This document shows, one piece after another, positions 1 to 6,113 of a stretch of 8,675 nt of DNA (the stretch's first letter is position 1; each line of letters begins with the position of its first letter). The position numbers were made by a program, and so were the translations under genes. The notes under the pieces are model-generated. The model was given only the letters and a program-made list of their open reading frames with translations, was not told the DNA's origin and made no database searches. This DNA is from an uncultured Clostridium sp. (GTDB lineage: Bacteria > Bacillota > Clostridia > Lachnospirales > Lachnospiraceae): contig CANRXD010000045.1 in assembly GCA_947643685.1 (NCBI GenBank), positions 1 through 8,675 on the forward strand. Direction: 5' to 3'.

Positions 1-1590
1 CAGGCTATTCCGGTGCAGATGGATGGCCGGGATATGATCGGCCAGGCCCAGACAGGAACAGGGAAGACCGCGGCATTTGCAATTCCCCTGCTTCAGAAAA
101 TGGATTCAGGAAGTAAAAAGACCCAGGCCATCATCCTCTGCCCTACAAGAGAGCTGGCCATTCAGGTGGCAGAAGAAATCCGCCGTCTGGCTAAATTTAC
201 ATCGGGAATCAAGGTGCTTCCCGTGTATGGAGGCCAGGAGATTGTAAAACAGATTCGTTCCTTAAAGGGCGGAGTCCAGATCATTGTAGGCACCCCGGGA
301 CGCGTCATGGATCATATGAGACGAAAAACTATCCGTACAGACGATATCCACACGGTGGTTCTCGATGAGGCGGATGAAATGCTCAATATGGGCTTCCTTG
401 AGGACATGGAAACCATTTTAAGCCAGATGCCAGAGGAACGTCAGACTGTGATGTTTTCTGCTACCATGCCCCAGGCCATCGCAGACATTGCGAAGCGGTT
501 CCAGAAAGATCCGGTGATGGTAAAGGTGGTAAAAAAGGAGCTGACCGTACCAAAGGTAACACAGTATTATTACGAAGTAAAGCCCAGGAACAAGGTAGAG
601 GTCATGTGCCGTCTTCTGGATTTGTATTCCCCCAAGCTTTCCGTGGTGTTCTGCAACACAAAAAAGCAGGTGGATGAACTGGTACAGGCCCTTCAGGGCC
701 GCGGATACTTTGCAGAAGGTCTCCACGGCGATTTGAAACAGGAGCAGAGAGACCGTGTCATGGACAGCTTCCGCAACGGTGCCACAGAGATTCTTGTGGC
801 CACAGACGTGGCGGCCAGAGGAATTGACGTGGACGATGTGGAGGCGGTGTTCAACTATGACATTCCCCAGGATGATGAATATTATGTCCACAGAATCGGC
901 CGTACAGGCCGTGCCGGCCGGGAAGGACGGGCCTTCAGCCTGGCAGTGGGAAACGAGGTTTATAAACTGCGGGATATCCAGAGGTTCTGTAAGACAAAGA
1001 TCGTTCCCCAGCCCATTCCGTCTTTAAACGACGTGACGGCAATCAAGGCGGAAAAAATTCTGGACGAAGTTCAGGAGGTACTTGCGGAAGGTGGGCTGGA
1101 GCGGATGGCGGATATCATTGAGAAACGCCTGCTGGCGGAGGAGTATACTTCCATGGAGCTGGCCGCGGCTTTTCTGAAAATGGCCATGGGAGATGATTAT
1201 GAGGATATTGCCGAAGATGCGAGGCCTCTCAGAGACCTGGATAATCTGGGGCGCCGTCTGGAGGGGCAGGACAGGAGAGGACGCGGCCAGAGACGGCATG
1301 GACGCTATGATGAGCTGGAAGAGTATGAGGACAGAAGAAGCGCAAAGAATGCCATGACCAGGCTGTTTATCAACCTGGGAAAGAACCAGAATGTGCGGCC
1401 GGGAGATATCCTGGGCGCCATTGCCGGGGAATCCGGCATGCCGGGCCGCCTGGTGGGAAGCATTGACATGTATGATAAATATACCTTTGTGGAGGTGCCA
1501 AGAAGTCAGGCGGATGTGGTCATGGAGGCCATGAACCGCGTAAAGATAAAAGGAAAAAACGTACATGTGGAGAAAGCCAATAAAAGATAG
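1..1590 (+). CDS. DEAD-box ATP-dependent RNA helicase, 5' end outside window
   Basis: Cytoplasmic RNA helicase of the CshA/DeaD type, which unwinds short RNA duplexes in ribosome assembly, mRNA decay and cold adaptation. The frame is open from base 1, so the GTG at base 13 is not the start; the missing N-terminus should hold the Q motif. Seen in the 529 visible residues: motif I AQTGTGKT (about 16-23), Ia PTRELA (48-53), TPGR (about 97-100), II DEAD (about 122-125), III SAT (about 153-155), then the second RecA domain with VATDVAARGIDV and HRIGRTGRAGR. A charged Arg/Glu-rich linker follows, then a C-terminal DbpA-like RNA-binding (RRM-fold) domain, from about RLFINLGKNQ to the end. Such proteins usually run to about 530-570 residues, so roughly 30 are missing. 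Codon use is GC-rich. A hairpin follows the TAG stop. The family is clear; whether the symbol should be deaD or cshA cannot be settled here. Confidence 0.96.
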   Translation, partial: QAIPVQMDGRDMIGQAQTGTGKTAAFAIPLLQKMDSGSKKTQAIILCPTRELAIQVAEEIRRLAKFTSGIKVLPVYGGQEIVKQIRSLKGGVQIIVGTPGRVMDHMRRKTIRTDDIHTVVLDEADEMLNMGFLEDMETILSQMPEERQTVMFSATMPQAIADIAKRFQKDPVMVKVVKKELTVPKVTQYYYEVKPRNKVEVMCRLLDLYSPKLSVVFCNTKKQVDELVQALQGRGYFAEGLHGDLKQEQRDRVMDSFRNGATEILVATDVAARGIDVDDVEAVFNYDIPQDDEYYVHRIGRTGRAGREGRAFSLAVGNEVYKLRDIQRFCKTKIVPQPIPSLNDVTAIKAEKILDEVQEVLAEGGLERMADIIEKRLLAEEYTSMELAAAFLKMAMGDDYEDIAEDARPLRDLDNLGRRLEGQDRRGRGQRRHGRYDELEEYEDRRSAKNAMTRLFINLGKNQNVRPGDILGAIAGESGMPGRLVGSIDMYDKYTFVEVPRSQADVVMEAMNRVKIKGKNVHVEKANKR

Positions 1591-1608
1591 GATATAATAA
1601 GAGTCTGA

Positions 1609-1655
1609 GGGGAACCTGCAGCAAACATTGCAGATTCCCCCGTAACTCCCCTTTT
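1609..1655 (+). terminator. hairpin terminator after the helicase gene, possibly bidirectional
   Basis: About 20 bases after the helicase stop, GGGGAA (1609-1614) pairs with TTCCCC (1635-1640), and inside it CTGCA (1616-1620) pairs with TGCAG (1629-1633), with one C/A mismatch and an 8-base loop. There is no U-run directly after this stem. An alternative pairing of AGGGG (1608-1612) with CCCCT (1648-1652) would put the stem directly before TTTT. The hairpin lies between convergent genes, so it could also end the minus-strand operon that stops at 1700. It is a clear hairpin; termination is inferred. Confidence 0.55.
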
Positions 1656-1699
1656 CGTCATAATTTCAGTAATCCATCAGATATTTTTAATAGAAACTG

Positions 1700-2458
1700 C
1701 TATTTATTCTTTTTAACCTGCGGATTATCCTCAACTGTGATAATCCCTTTCTTCCAAAGAATACGTGAACTGATGATTCCGATTGGAAGTGAACCTATGA
1801 TAAGGAATCCGATTGCTCCGAATAAAGAGCCGCCGCTTGTGATACGCACAAATAAGGAAAGCGCAGAGATAATAATAATAACCGGAAGCACACCCTTTAC
1901 GCCGCCTTTCACAACCTTGTCTCCTGCGCTCGTGCTGGAGAAAAGACCTAGTGTCATACAGCCGAACAGAGCCGGAATGATATAGTTAGAAGCTGTCTTT
2001 ACCTGCGGTATCTCGAAAAAGAATCCGATTCTTGTACTTAAAAGCGCTGCAAGTGCCAGAATAATCACGGTCATAATGGAGGAAACAGCAATTGCTACCG
2101 CTGCTACCGCATCGCCTTCCGGTGTATTCTGGTCTGCATCGGCCAGCTTAATTGCATTGACCGCACATGGAAGTTTTAAATTCATGATATTCCCGGTAAT
2201 AAATCCAAGATATGCAGAGCTTCCCATAATAGGTGTGTAGCTGATGGCCTCTGAAATTCCTACGGGAATATAAATCATCAGCATACTGAAAGTTGCGATA
2301 TTGAAAACTTCCCCCAAAGACGGCATTGCGTCATAGACAGTCAGTACAATAAAGGGAATGGCAACCATATATATCAAAGCAATAACGGTTCCGATACGGC
2401 CCCAGCAGTGAGACCATTTCTGGAAAGAATCCGTCGTTTCATTATTATTTTTACCCAT
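1700..2458 (-). CDS. multi-pass membrane protein of unknown function, partner of the DUF5058-like protein
   Basis: A 252-residue integral membrane protein; I do not recognise a named family with confidence. Hydrophobic segments lie at about 20-42, 52-72, 116-140, 157-173, 187-205 and 210-234, with a Lys-rich cytoplasmic-looking tail ending KKNK. Conserved-looking polar loops between them include EAISYTPIMGSSAYLG (about 70-85), KLADADQNTPEGDA (about 104-117) and FSSTSAGDKVVKGG (about 173-186); Gly/Ser/Asp-rich loops of this kind suggest a transport path. There is no signal peptide or ATP-binding motif. The ATG is preceded by AAGGGGG with a 6-base gap. It begins 11 bases after the upstream DUF5058-like gene stops and is last in the operon, so the two are probably co-translated and may form a heteromeric carrier feeding the M20 enzyme. 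That role is inference. The arrangement recalls the E. coli yjiH/yjiG membrane pair next to the peptidase gene iadA, but I can show no homology to it. Confidence 0.85.
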   Translation of the reverse strand: MGKNNNETTDSFQKWSHCWGRIGTVIALIYMVAIPFIVLTVYDAMPSLGEVFNIATFSMLMIYIPVGISEAISYTPIMGSSAYLGFITGNIMNLKLPCAVNAIKLADADQNTPEGDAVAAVAIAVSSIMTVIILALAALLSTRIGFFFEIPQVKTASNYIIPALFGCMTLGLFSSTSAGDKVVKGGVKGVLPVIIIISALSLFVRITSGGSLFGAIGFLIIGSLPIGIISSRILWKKGIITVEDNPQVKKNK

Positions 2459-2469
2459 GATAAACCCCC

Positions 2470-3099
2470 TTATGAAAAAAGTTTAACCCAGAGAAGGGAT
2501 GATACCATACCACCGATCATGGAGAATGCCATGATAAAGTCGTTCAGCCATTTTAACCCTGGTTTTGATGCCAATATGCCAAGAGCTACCGCGATGATAA
2601 GACCCGTAATCATTACAAGAGCCTGGATCGTGTCACCAATTAAAAGAACCGGTACGTATACGGAAAACAGACACAGCATAAATACACCGCTTAATACATA
2701 TTTCCATGTGCTGGCACTTGCTGTCTTCTGGACACTCATGCAGAGCTTTTTGCCCAGAGGAATCAAAACAAAGAATCCGCTTAACATACCCACGGATGCA
2801 ACGCTGCCGGAAATCATGGTCTCGTAAGAAAGAGAACCAATTACGGAAAGTCTCCACCAGGACCATACAGTTCCGAGAGCCGGAATCAGGACAAATAAAC
2901 CGACGACGATAGAAAGACTCGGCACAATGGAAAAAAACAGGCTGGACTTGATAACCGCTTTAAGTTTTTCCTTGCTGATCCCAAGTTCAAGGCAGTGCGT
3001 ATATGCTTTTTTAAAATAAGTGAGCGAAAAAGCGGTAATATATAAAATACCGACAATAATTAAGCCAAGCAGCAACGGGCTGTTAACAATTTCTTTCAT
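2470..3099 (-). CDS. DUF5058-like integral membrane protein
   Basis: A 209-residue membrane protein with about six hydrophobic segments (about 8-29, 52-74, 98-116, 132-152, 156-176, 183-205). From memory the pattern fits DUF5058: a short N-terminus, an early FKKAYTHCLELGISKEKLK amphipathic loop (about 29-47), then FSIVPSLSIVVG (about 56-67) and a WWRLS motif (about 81-85). That family has no established biochemical function and is often found beside M20 amidohydrolases; both points are recalled, not searched. I chose the ATG at 3099, which has GAAGGGA upstream with an 11-base gap. An in-frame ATG at 3156 would overlap the amidohydrolase gene and add 19 residues that are partly shadow sequence. 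It starts 35 bases after the amidohydrolase stop and is followed after 11 bases by a second membrane protein. It is probably part of a carrier for the amidohydrolase's substrate or product, by inference. Confidence 0.85.
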   Translation of the reverse strand: MKEIVNSPLLLGLIIVGILYITAFSLTYFKKAYTHCLELGISKEKLKAVIKSSLFFSIVPSLSIVVGLFVLIPALGTVWSWWRLSVIGSLSYETMISGSVASVGMLSGFFVLIPLGKKLCMSVQKTASASTWKYVLSGVFMLCLFSVYVPVLLIGDTIQALVMITGLIIAVALGILASKPGLKWLNDFIMAFSMIGGMVSSLLWVKLFS

Positions 3100-3134
3100 A
3101 AGTTTATCATTCCCTTCGATAATTAAGAGTATAG

Positions 3135-4358
3135 TTACTGGTGTTCTTCCAGCCATCTCATGGCTGTGTATACATATACGGCGCTTCCCTGTGCCAGCAC
3201 TTCTTCATCGAATTTTACCTTCGGATGGTGCTGCGGGAAGCAATAGCCTTTATCCGGATGCCCGGCGGCCAGCGCCAGCATAATAGATGGAACTTCCTGG
3301 CTTACATATGCAAAATCTTCGGAACCTGATACTTTCGGCGACTTGCGGTCTGACCTGGCTGTAAGCTGTCCCTGTGTAAATGCTCTCTGCGGCCCTAACA
3401 ATTCCTGAAGATAGCGCACCGTACATGCAGACAGATCTGCATCATTATCAAGTACAGGGCAGCCCTTTCCGTGGATAACCTGTGCATCTGCGCGGAATGC
3501 GGTTCCAATGCTTTTTACAATTTCTTCCATCCTTGTCTTGACAAGAGTTCTTACATCTTCGTCAAATGTACGGATTGTTCCGCTCATCTCCACGGTATCC
3601 GGAATTACATTCGCTGCAAGTCCCGCATGAATGGTTCCAATTGTCAGGACTGCTTCATCCGACAATGCCAACTCCCTTGCATGGATTTCCTGAAGCGCGG
3701 TAATGATCTGTGCGGCAACCGTAATCGGATCGACTCCGGCATTGGGCATAGAGCCGTGACAGCCCTTTCCCTGAACCTTAATTTTAAAGTAATCGGCAGC
3801 CGGTGCGCTTACTCCGCCATCACAGACCACTACGGTTCCGGCAGGAAGAGGAAGGCCGGCTGCGACATGGATCATGAGGGCGGCGTCAACGTCAGGATTT
3901 TTCAGGATGCCGGCGTCTATCATATCCTTCGCACCTTCAAATATTTCCTCCGCAGGCTGAAACATCAGCTTGACGGTTCCGTTGATTTCATCTTCATGAG
4001 CCTTTAACAGTCTGGCGGCACCAAGCATCATAGCCGCATGCATATCATGACCGCAGGCATGCATTTTTCCATTGTCAGCCGCAAACGCCACATCTGCTTC
4101 TTCTTTGATCGGAAGGGCATCCATGTCACCGCGGATCAAAAAAACTTTTCCGGGCTTCTTACCTCCCACTGTTACAGTAAGCCCTGCCTTTCCACATTCC
4201 TGCGGTTCATAGCCCATCGCAGTCAGCTCTGCTTTCACATACTTCAGTGTTTCGGACAAATCAAATCCTGTTTCCGGATGGGAATGAAGATAACGACGAT
4301 CCTTAATTAAGTTTTCTTCATATTTGCCGGCTTCAGCCAGTAAGTGCCCGCTTGTCAT
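3135..4358 (-). CDS. M20-family (M20D-like) metal-dependent amidohydrolase
   Basis: A 407-residue cytoplasmic enzyme of the hippurate hydrolase/aminoacylase/IAA-amino acid hydrolase group, which cleaves an amide between an acyl or aminoacyl group and an amino acid. Seen: LHSHPETGFD (about 24-33), RGDMDALPI (76-84), the MHACGHDMH metal-site motif (99-107, with C102 and H104), QPAEE (134-138, catalytic and metal-binding Glu pair), H164 in MIHVAAGLPLP, GKGCHGSMP of the dimerisation/lid domain (about 198-205), SGSEDFAYV (about 344-352) and FPQHHP near the end (H377/H378). All expected ligands are present and the length is normal, so it should be active. There is no signal peptide. The ATG at 4358 has a near-ideal AGGAGG with a 7-base gap. 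It is first in an operon with two membrane proteins and divergent from a regulator. The motifs do not give the natural substrate: N-acyl amino acids, N-acetyl-diaminopimelate-like compounds or small peptides are all possible. Confidence 0.95.
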   Translation of the reverse strand: MTSGHLLAEAGKYEENLIKDRRYLHSHPETGFDLSETLKYVKAELTAMGYEPQECGKAGLTVTVGGKKPGKVFLIRGDMDALPIKEEADVAFAADNGKMHACGHDMHAAMMLGAARLLKAHEDEINGTVKLMFQPAEEIFEGAKDMIDAGILKNPDVDAALMIHVAAGLPLPAGTVVVCDGGVSAPAADYFKIKVQGKGCHGSMPNAGVDPITVAAQIITALQEIHARELALSDEAVLTIGTIHAGLAANVIPDTVEMSGTIRTFDEDVRTLVKTRMEEIVKSIGTAFRADAQVIHGKGCPVLDNDADLSACTVRYLQELLGPQRAFTQGQLTARSDRKSPKVSGSEDFAYVSQEVPSIMLALAAGHPDKGYCFPQHHPKVKFDEEVLAQGSAVYVYTAMRWLEEHQ

Positions 4359-4365
4359 AGATTTT

Positions 4366-4371
4366 CCTCCT
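4366..4371 (-). promoter_or_regulatory. ribosome binding site of the M20 gene
   Basis: On the minus strand this reads AGGAGG, with 7 bases before the ATG at 4358. It is the strongest ribosome binding site in the window and fixes the start of the amidohydrolase gene. Confidence 0.85.
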
Positions 4372-4396
4372 TTTATTTTTAATTATAGAATATTTT

Positions 4397-4409
4397 AAGA
4401 ATAGTTCTT
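4397..4409. promoter_or_regulatory. 13-bp perfect palindrome at the operon start site, candidate operator
   Basis: AAGAA-TAG-TTCTT is a perfect 5+3+5 inverted repeat. It lies just downstream of the best minus-strand -10 box (4416-4421), over the expected transcription start near 4409, where a bound protein would block or gate the operon. AT-rich sequence makes short palindromes common, so the operator role rests mainly on position. The divergent regulator at 4594 is the obvious candidate to bind it. Confidence 0.4.
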
Positions 4410-4415
4410 TTAATA

Positions 4416-4444
4416 ATTATACTTTGATTTTACAAATTAAGCAA
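4416..4444 (-). promoter_or_regulatory. sigma-70-type promoter for the M20/membrane-protein operon
   Basis: Read on the minus strand: -35 TTGCTT (4444-4439), a 17-base spacer, then a perfect -10 TATAAT (4421-4416). Transcription would begin near 4409, giving a leader of about 50 bases before the ATG at 4358. The -35 box matches only the first three consensus bases, so activation or weak basal use is plausible. A second perfect TATAAT on the same strand (4387-4382) lacks a -35 box at the right distance (AAAGAA) and is less likely. Confidence 0.55.
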
Positions 4445-4459
4445 GTTTATTTGAATTAT

Positions 4460-4474
4460 GCCTAAATATTTGGC
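4460..4474. promoter_or_regulatory. imperfect palindrome GCC-N9-GGC upstream of the operon promoter
   Basis: GCCTAAATATTTGGC is a 15-base imperfect dyad: GCC/GGC arms, with AA/TT pairing inside and mismatches at two pairs. It contains the only GC-rich trinucleotides in a long AT tract. It sits about 16 bases upstream of the minus-strand -35 box, where an activator could bind. Function is inferred from symmetry and location only. Confidence 0.3.
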
Positions 4475-4501
4475 TAAAATGTATAACTTTTTTTGCAAAA
4501 C

Positions 4502-4507
4502 TATAAT
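4502..4507 (+). promoter_or_regulatory. candidate -10 box for the regulator gene
   Basis: A perfect TATAAT on the plus strand, about 86 bases before the regulator's ATG. No recognisable -35 hexamer lies 16-18 bases upstream (AATGTA, ATGTAT and TGTATA are the windows), so this is only a weak candidate. A second possibility nearer the gene is TTGATT (4534-4539) with TAATAA-like bases around 4556-4564. The true start site cannot be decided from sequence. Confidence 0.3.
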
Positions 4508-4515
4508 TATTTCGC

Positions 4516-4548
4516 ATTTTGGGAAGAAAATTGTTGATTTTTGGAAGA
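4516..4548 (+). repeat. tandem 12-bp direct repeat in the regulator leader, candidate binding sites
   Basis: ATTTTGGGAAGA (4516-4527) and ATTTTTGGAAGA (4537-4548) match at 11 of 12 bases. Their starts are 21 bases apart, which is two turns of the helix, so a dimer could contact both on one face. Between and overlapping them is AAAAT-TGTTG-ATTTT (4527-4541), an inverted repeat. They lie just downstream of the possible plus-strand -10 box and upstream of the GGAGG at 4583-4587, so they would suit autoregulation of the divergent regulator. This is inference from spacing. Confidence 0.45.
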
Positions 4549-4593
4549 GTATGAGTAATAATAAATTATCGAAAGAGTAGTTGGAGGCGCATT

Positions 4594-5946
4594 ATGGTAT
4601 ACCGGATTCTCGTTATTACATCAGAATATCTTACACAATATATGGATGATATGTTAAAAGAATATTCACGGGATATCACCTGCCGGATTGTAGAGTACAG
4701 ACATTTTTCTGAGATCTGCACTTTGTACCGTGCACATGAACAGTGGGCGGACGGCGTACTGACGACAGGCATTGCGGTAGAAGCTGTATTAAGGAGAGAG
4801 ATAAAAGGCGCACTAAAACCTATATTGTCTCTCAATACGGATAACGAAACATTTTACAAAATTCCACTTTCACTTCTGATTGAAAATAGAGAGCTTGATC
4901 CGGACCGGATTATCTTTGACGTATTCCTGTGCACTTCTCCTAACGCTTCTGTTATGGAGCTTATAGAGAATAACAGCGTCAACGATATGGTCCCGGATTT
5001 TCACAAATGGGTTGATTCTGCCCCGTTGGAAGAATTATACCACATTGAAGACAGGTGTATCAGACGGATACAGGAACTCTGGGAGGACAATAAAATTGAC
5101 ATCGTAATCTGCCGGTACAGCAGCATTGTCGAACGGCTTAAGGAGCTGGAGATTCCCTGTATATTTGCGGCGGCGACCGATGAATATACCCGCCAGATTG
5201 TGGATCATCTTATTGAGAAGGTAAAGCTTGAGAAAATAACAGCTCACCTGCCGGCGGTGATCTTCACTGCACCCGCTGCCGGAGATGAAAATATCTGGAA
5301 CGAATACCAGAAACTTAATGTTCAAAAAGCGCTTATGGATTTTGCGAGAGAGTATGATTTGAAGTTTATGGTACAAGATAAACAGAACGGACTTTTGGTG
5401 ATTACAGAAAAGGCAGTCGTATCTTATGTTACAGAAGCCTTTCAGAACAGTGTACTTTCTGAATATTTAAAAAAAACAGTGGGTTCTGACGTGACCGTTT
5501 TTTACGCCATAGGTCATACAATCGAGGAGGCGCTGGAAAATGCAGAACATGCCCGGAAAGCATCCAGGGATTCTGGGAATTCCTTTCTGGTAGATGAAGA
5601 AAAACGTTTAAAAGGGCCTCTGGATAAGGGAAAAACAGCTCTTACAACCGATATGGTCGATCCTAAACTGCTGGCGGTTGCAAAACAGGCGTCACTTTCT
5701 ACTACGGTGATTCACAGGCTGAACCGGTTATTATGTTTTCTTGACAAGAGAGAAATTACAAGCCGCGAATTGGCTGATCATTTCTGCATTACAGTACGGG
5801 AGGCAAACCGCATCCTAAAGCATCTGGAGACAGCAGGTTTTGCGTCGGTTGAGCTACATAAATCTGATCATTTGCGGGGACGGCCGGCGAAGGTCTATCA
5901 TATCAAATGGGATGATCTTTCTGTCCCAAACAAAATCCTCAGATAG
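4594..5946 (+). CDS. one-component transcriptional regulator with sensor-like N-terminus and C-terminal winged helix
   Basis: A 450-residue protein with no membrane segment, so cytoplasmic. The C-terminus (about 380-440) reads as a winged helix-turn-helix: an EITSRELADHFCITVREANR core, a recognition-helix-like ILKHLETAGF, and a basic wing around HLRGRPAKVYHI. Residues about 218-335 have the layout of the degenerate GGDEF-like domain seen in PucR/CdaR-type regulators, including GHTIEEALENAEHARKAS, but lack a GGDEF motif, so no cyclase activity is expected. Residues 1-200 look like an alternating alpha/beta sensor, perhaps PrpR_N-like; I am unsure of the family. The ATG has GGAGG 6 bases upstream. 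It is divergent from the M20/membrane-protein operon across 235 bases of dyad-rich DNA, so control of that operon by a ligand related to its substrate is likely. No phosphoacceptor domain, AAA+ domain or histidine kinase is present. Base composition is AT-richer than the helicase or pot genes. Confidence 0.85.
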   Translation: MVYRILVITSEYLTQYMDDMLKEYSRDITCRIVEYRHFSEICTLYRAHEQWADGVLTTGIAVEAVLRREIKGALKPILSLNTDNETFYKIPLSLLIENRELDPDRIIFDVFLCTSPNASVMELIENNSVNDMVPDFHKWVDSAPLEELYHIEDRCIRRIQELWEDNKIDIVICRYSSIVERLKELEIPCIFAAATDEYTRQIVDHLIEKVKLEKITAHLPAVIFTAPAAGDENIWNEYQKLNVQKALMDFAREYDLKFMVQDKQNGLLVITEKAVVSYVTEAFQNSVLSEYLKKTVGSDVTVFYAIGHTIEEALENAEHARKASRDSGNSFLVDEEKRLKGPLDKGKTALTTDMVDPKLLAVAKQASLSTTVIHRLNRLLCFLDKREITSRELADHFCITVREANRILKHLETAGFASVELHKSDHLRGRPAKVYHIKWDDLSVPNKILR

Positions 5947-6113
5947 ACAGCGCCTGCACCAGTCCTCTGGAGGATGTTTTTCAGCTTTTCAAAGCTCTGC
6001 ACATCCTGCAGGAGACTGGTCGCATATTTTATATCGCCGCAGGCACCAAAAATGGATGTCTCTATGACAATCCATATATGTTTGCCTCTGCCGACGGACG
6101 GAACCATTTTTAG
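5916..6113 (+). pseudogene. possible orphan C-terminal fragment of a lost plus-strand gene
   Basis: After the regulator stop, another plus-strand frame (open from 5916) reads protein-like from about 5946 to a TAG at 6111-6113. It runs through SPLEDVFQLFKALHILQETG, GRIFYIAAGTKNGCLYDN and PYMFASADGRNHF. It has a plausible mix of residues, no low-complexity sequence, and ends with a tail-to-tail overlap of the potCD stop. No start codon with a ribosome binding site lies upstream, and the first part overlaps the end of the regulator gene, so it cannot be an intact gene as it stands. I read it as the remaining 3' end of a gene that once converged on potCD and lost its 5' part when the regulator module came in. 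I do not recognise the family. Chance is possible, and the nested palindrome inside it argues for caution. Confidence 0.35.
5955..6024. repeat. long nested inverted repeat at the regulator/potCD convergent junction
   Basis: Two 20-base arms, 5958-5977 and 6001-6020, are complementary at 17 of 20 positions, and TGC/GCA (5955-5957, 6022-6024) extends them past a one-base bulge. Between the arms lies a second hairpin, AGCTTT-TC-AAAGCT (5983-5996). Each arm carries its own local symmetry: TCCTCTGGAGGA (5963-5974, central two bases unpaired) and the perfect palindrome TCCTGCAGGA (6004-6013). It can fold as one long stem or as three hairpins in a row. The position between converging genes fits a terminator or attenuating structure, and ATATTTTATAT follows on the plus side, but there is no clean U-tract. 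A mobile palindromic element is the alternative. The structure is plain; the role is not. Confidence 0.6.

Noticed and set aside
418..891. Long minus-strand open frame inside the helicase gene
   Set aside because: It is antisense to a region of conserved helicase motifs, has no ribosome binding site, and its translation shows no family features. It is a shadow of the real gene.
1024..1566. Second long minus-strand open frame inside the helicase gene
   Set aside because: It lies opposite the helicase C-terminal domain; its His/Cys-rich translation is typical of antisense shadows in GC-rich genes.
3100..3156. Longer N-terminus for the DUF5058-like protein starting at 3156
   Set aside because: It would overlap the end of the amidohydrolase gene; the ATG at 3099 has a better placed ribosome binding site and gives the expected short N-terminus before the first membrane segment.
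3471..4007. Plus-strand 178-codon open frame opposite the M20 gene
   Set aside because: It is antisense to the metal-site and lid regions of a complete M20 gene. Its Cys-rich translation is produced by reversed Ala/Gly codons, and it has no start signals.
4472..4496. Sigma-54 promoter (TGG...TTGCA) for the regulator or operon
   Set aside because: The GG and GC elements are 23 bases apart instead of 12, and the regulator has no AAA+ domain for sigma-54 activation.
5955..6024. tRNA-like or integron attC-like folding of the nested palindrome
   Set aside because: It has no acceptor stem with CCA context, no TPsiC-like loop, and no GTTRRRY/RYYYAAC core sites.
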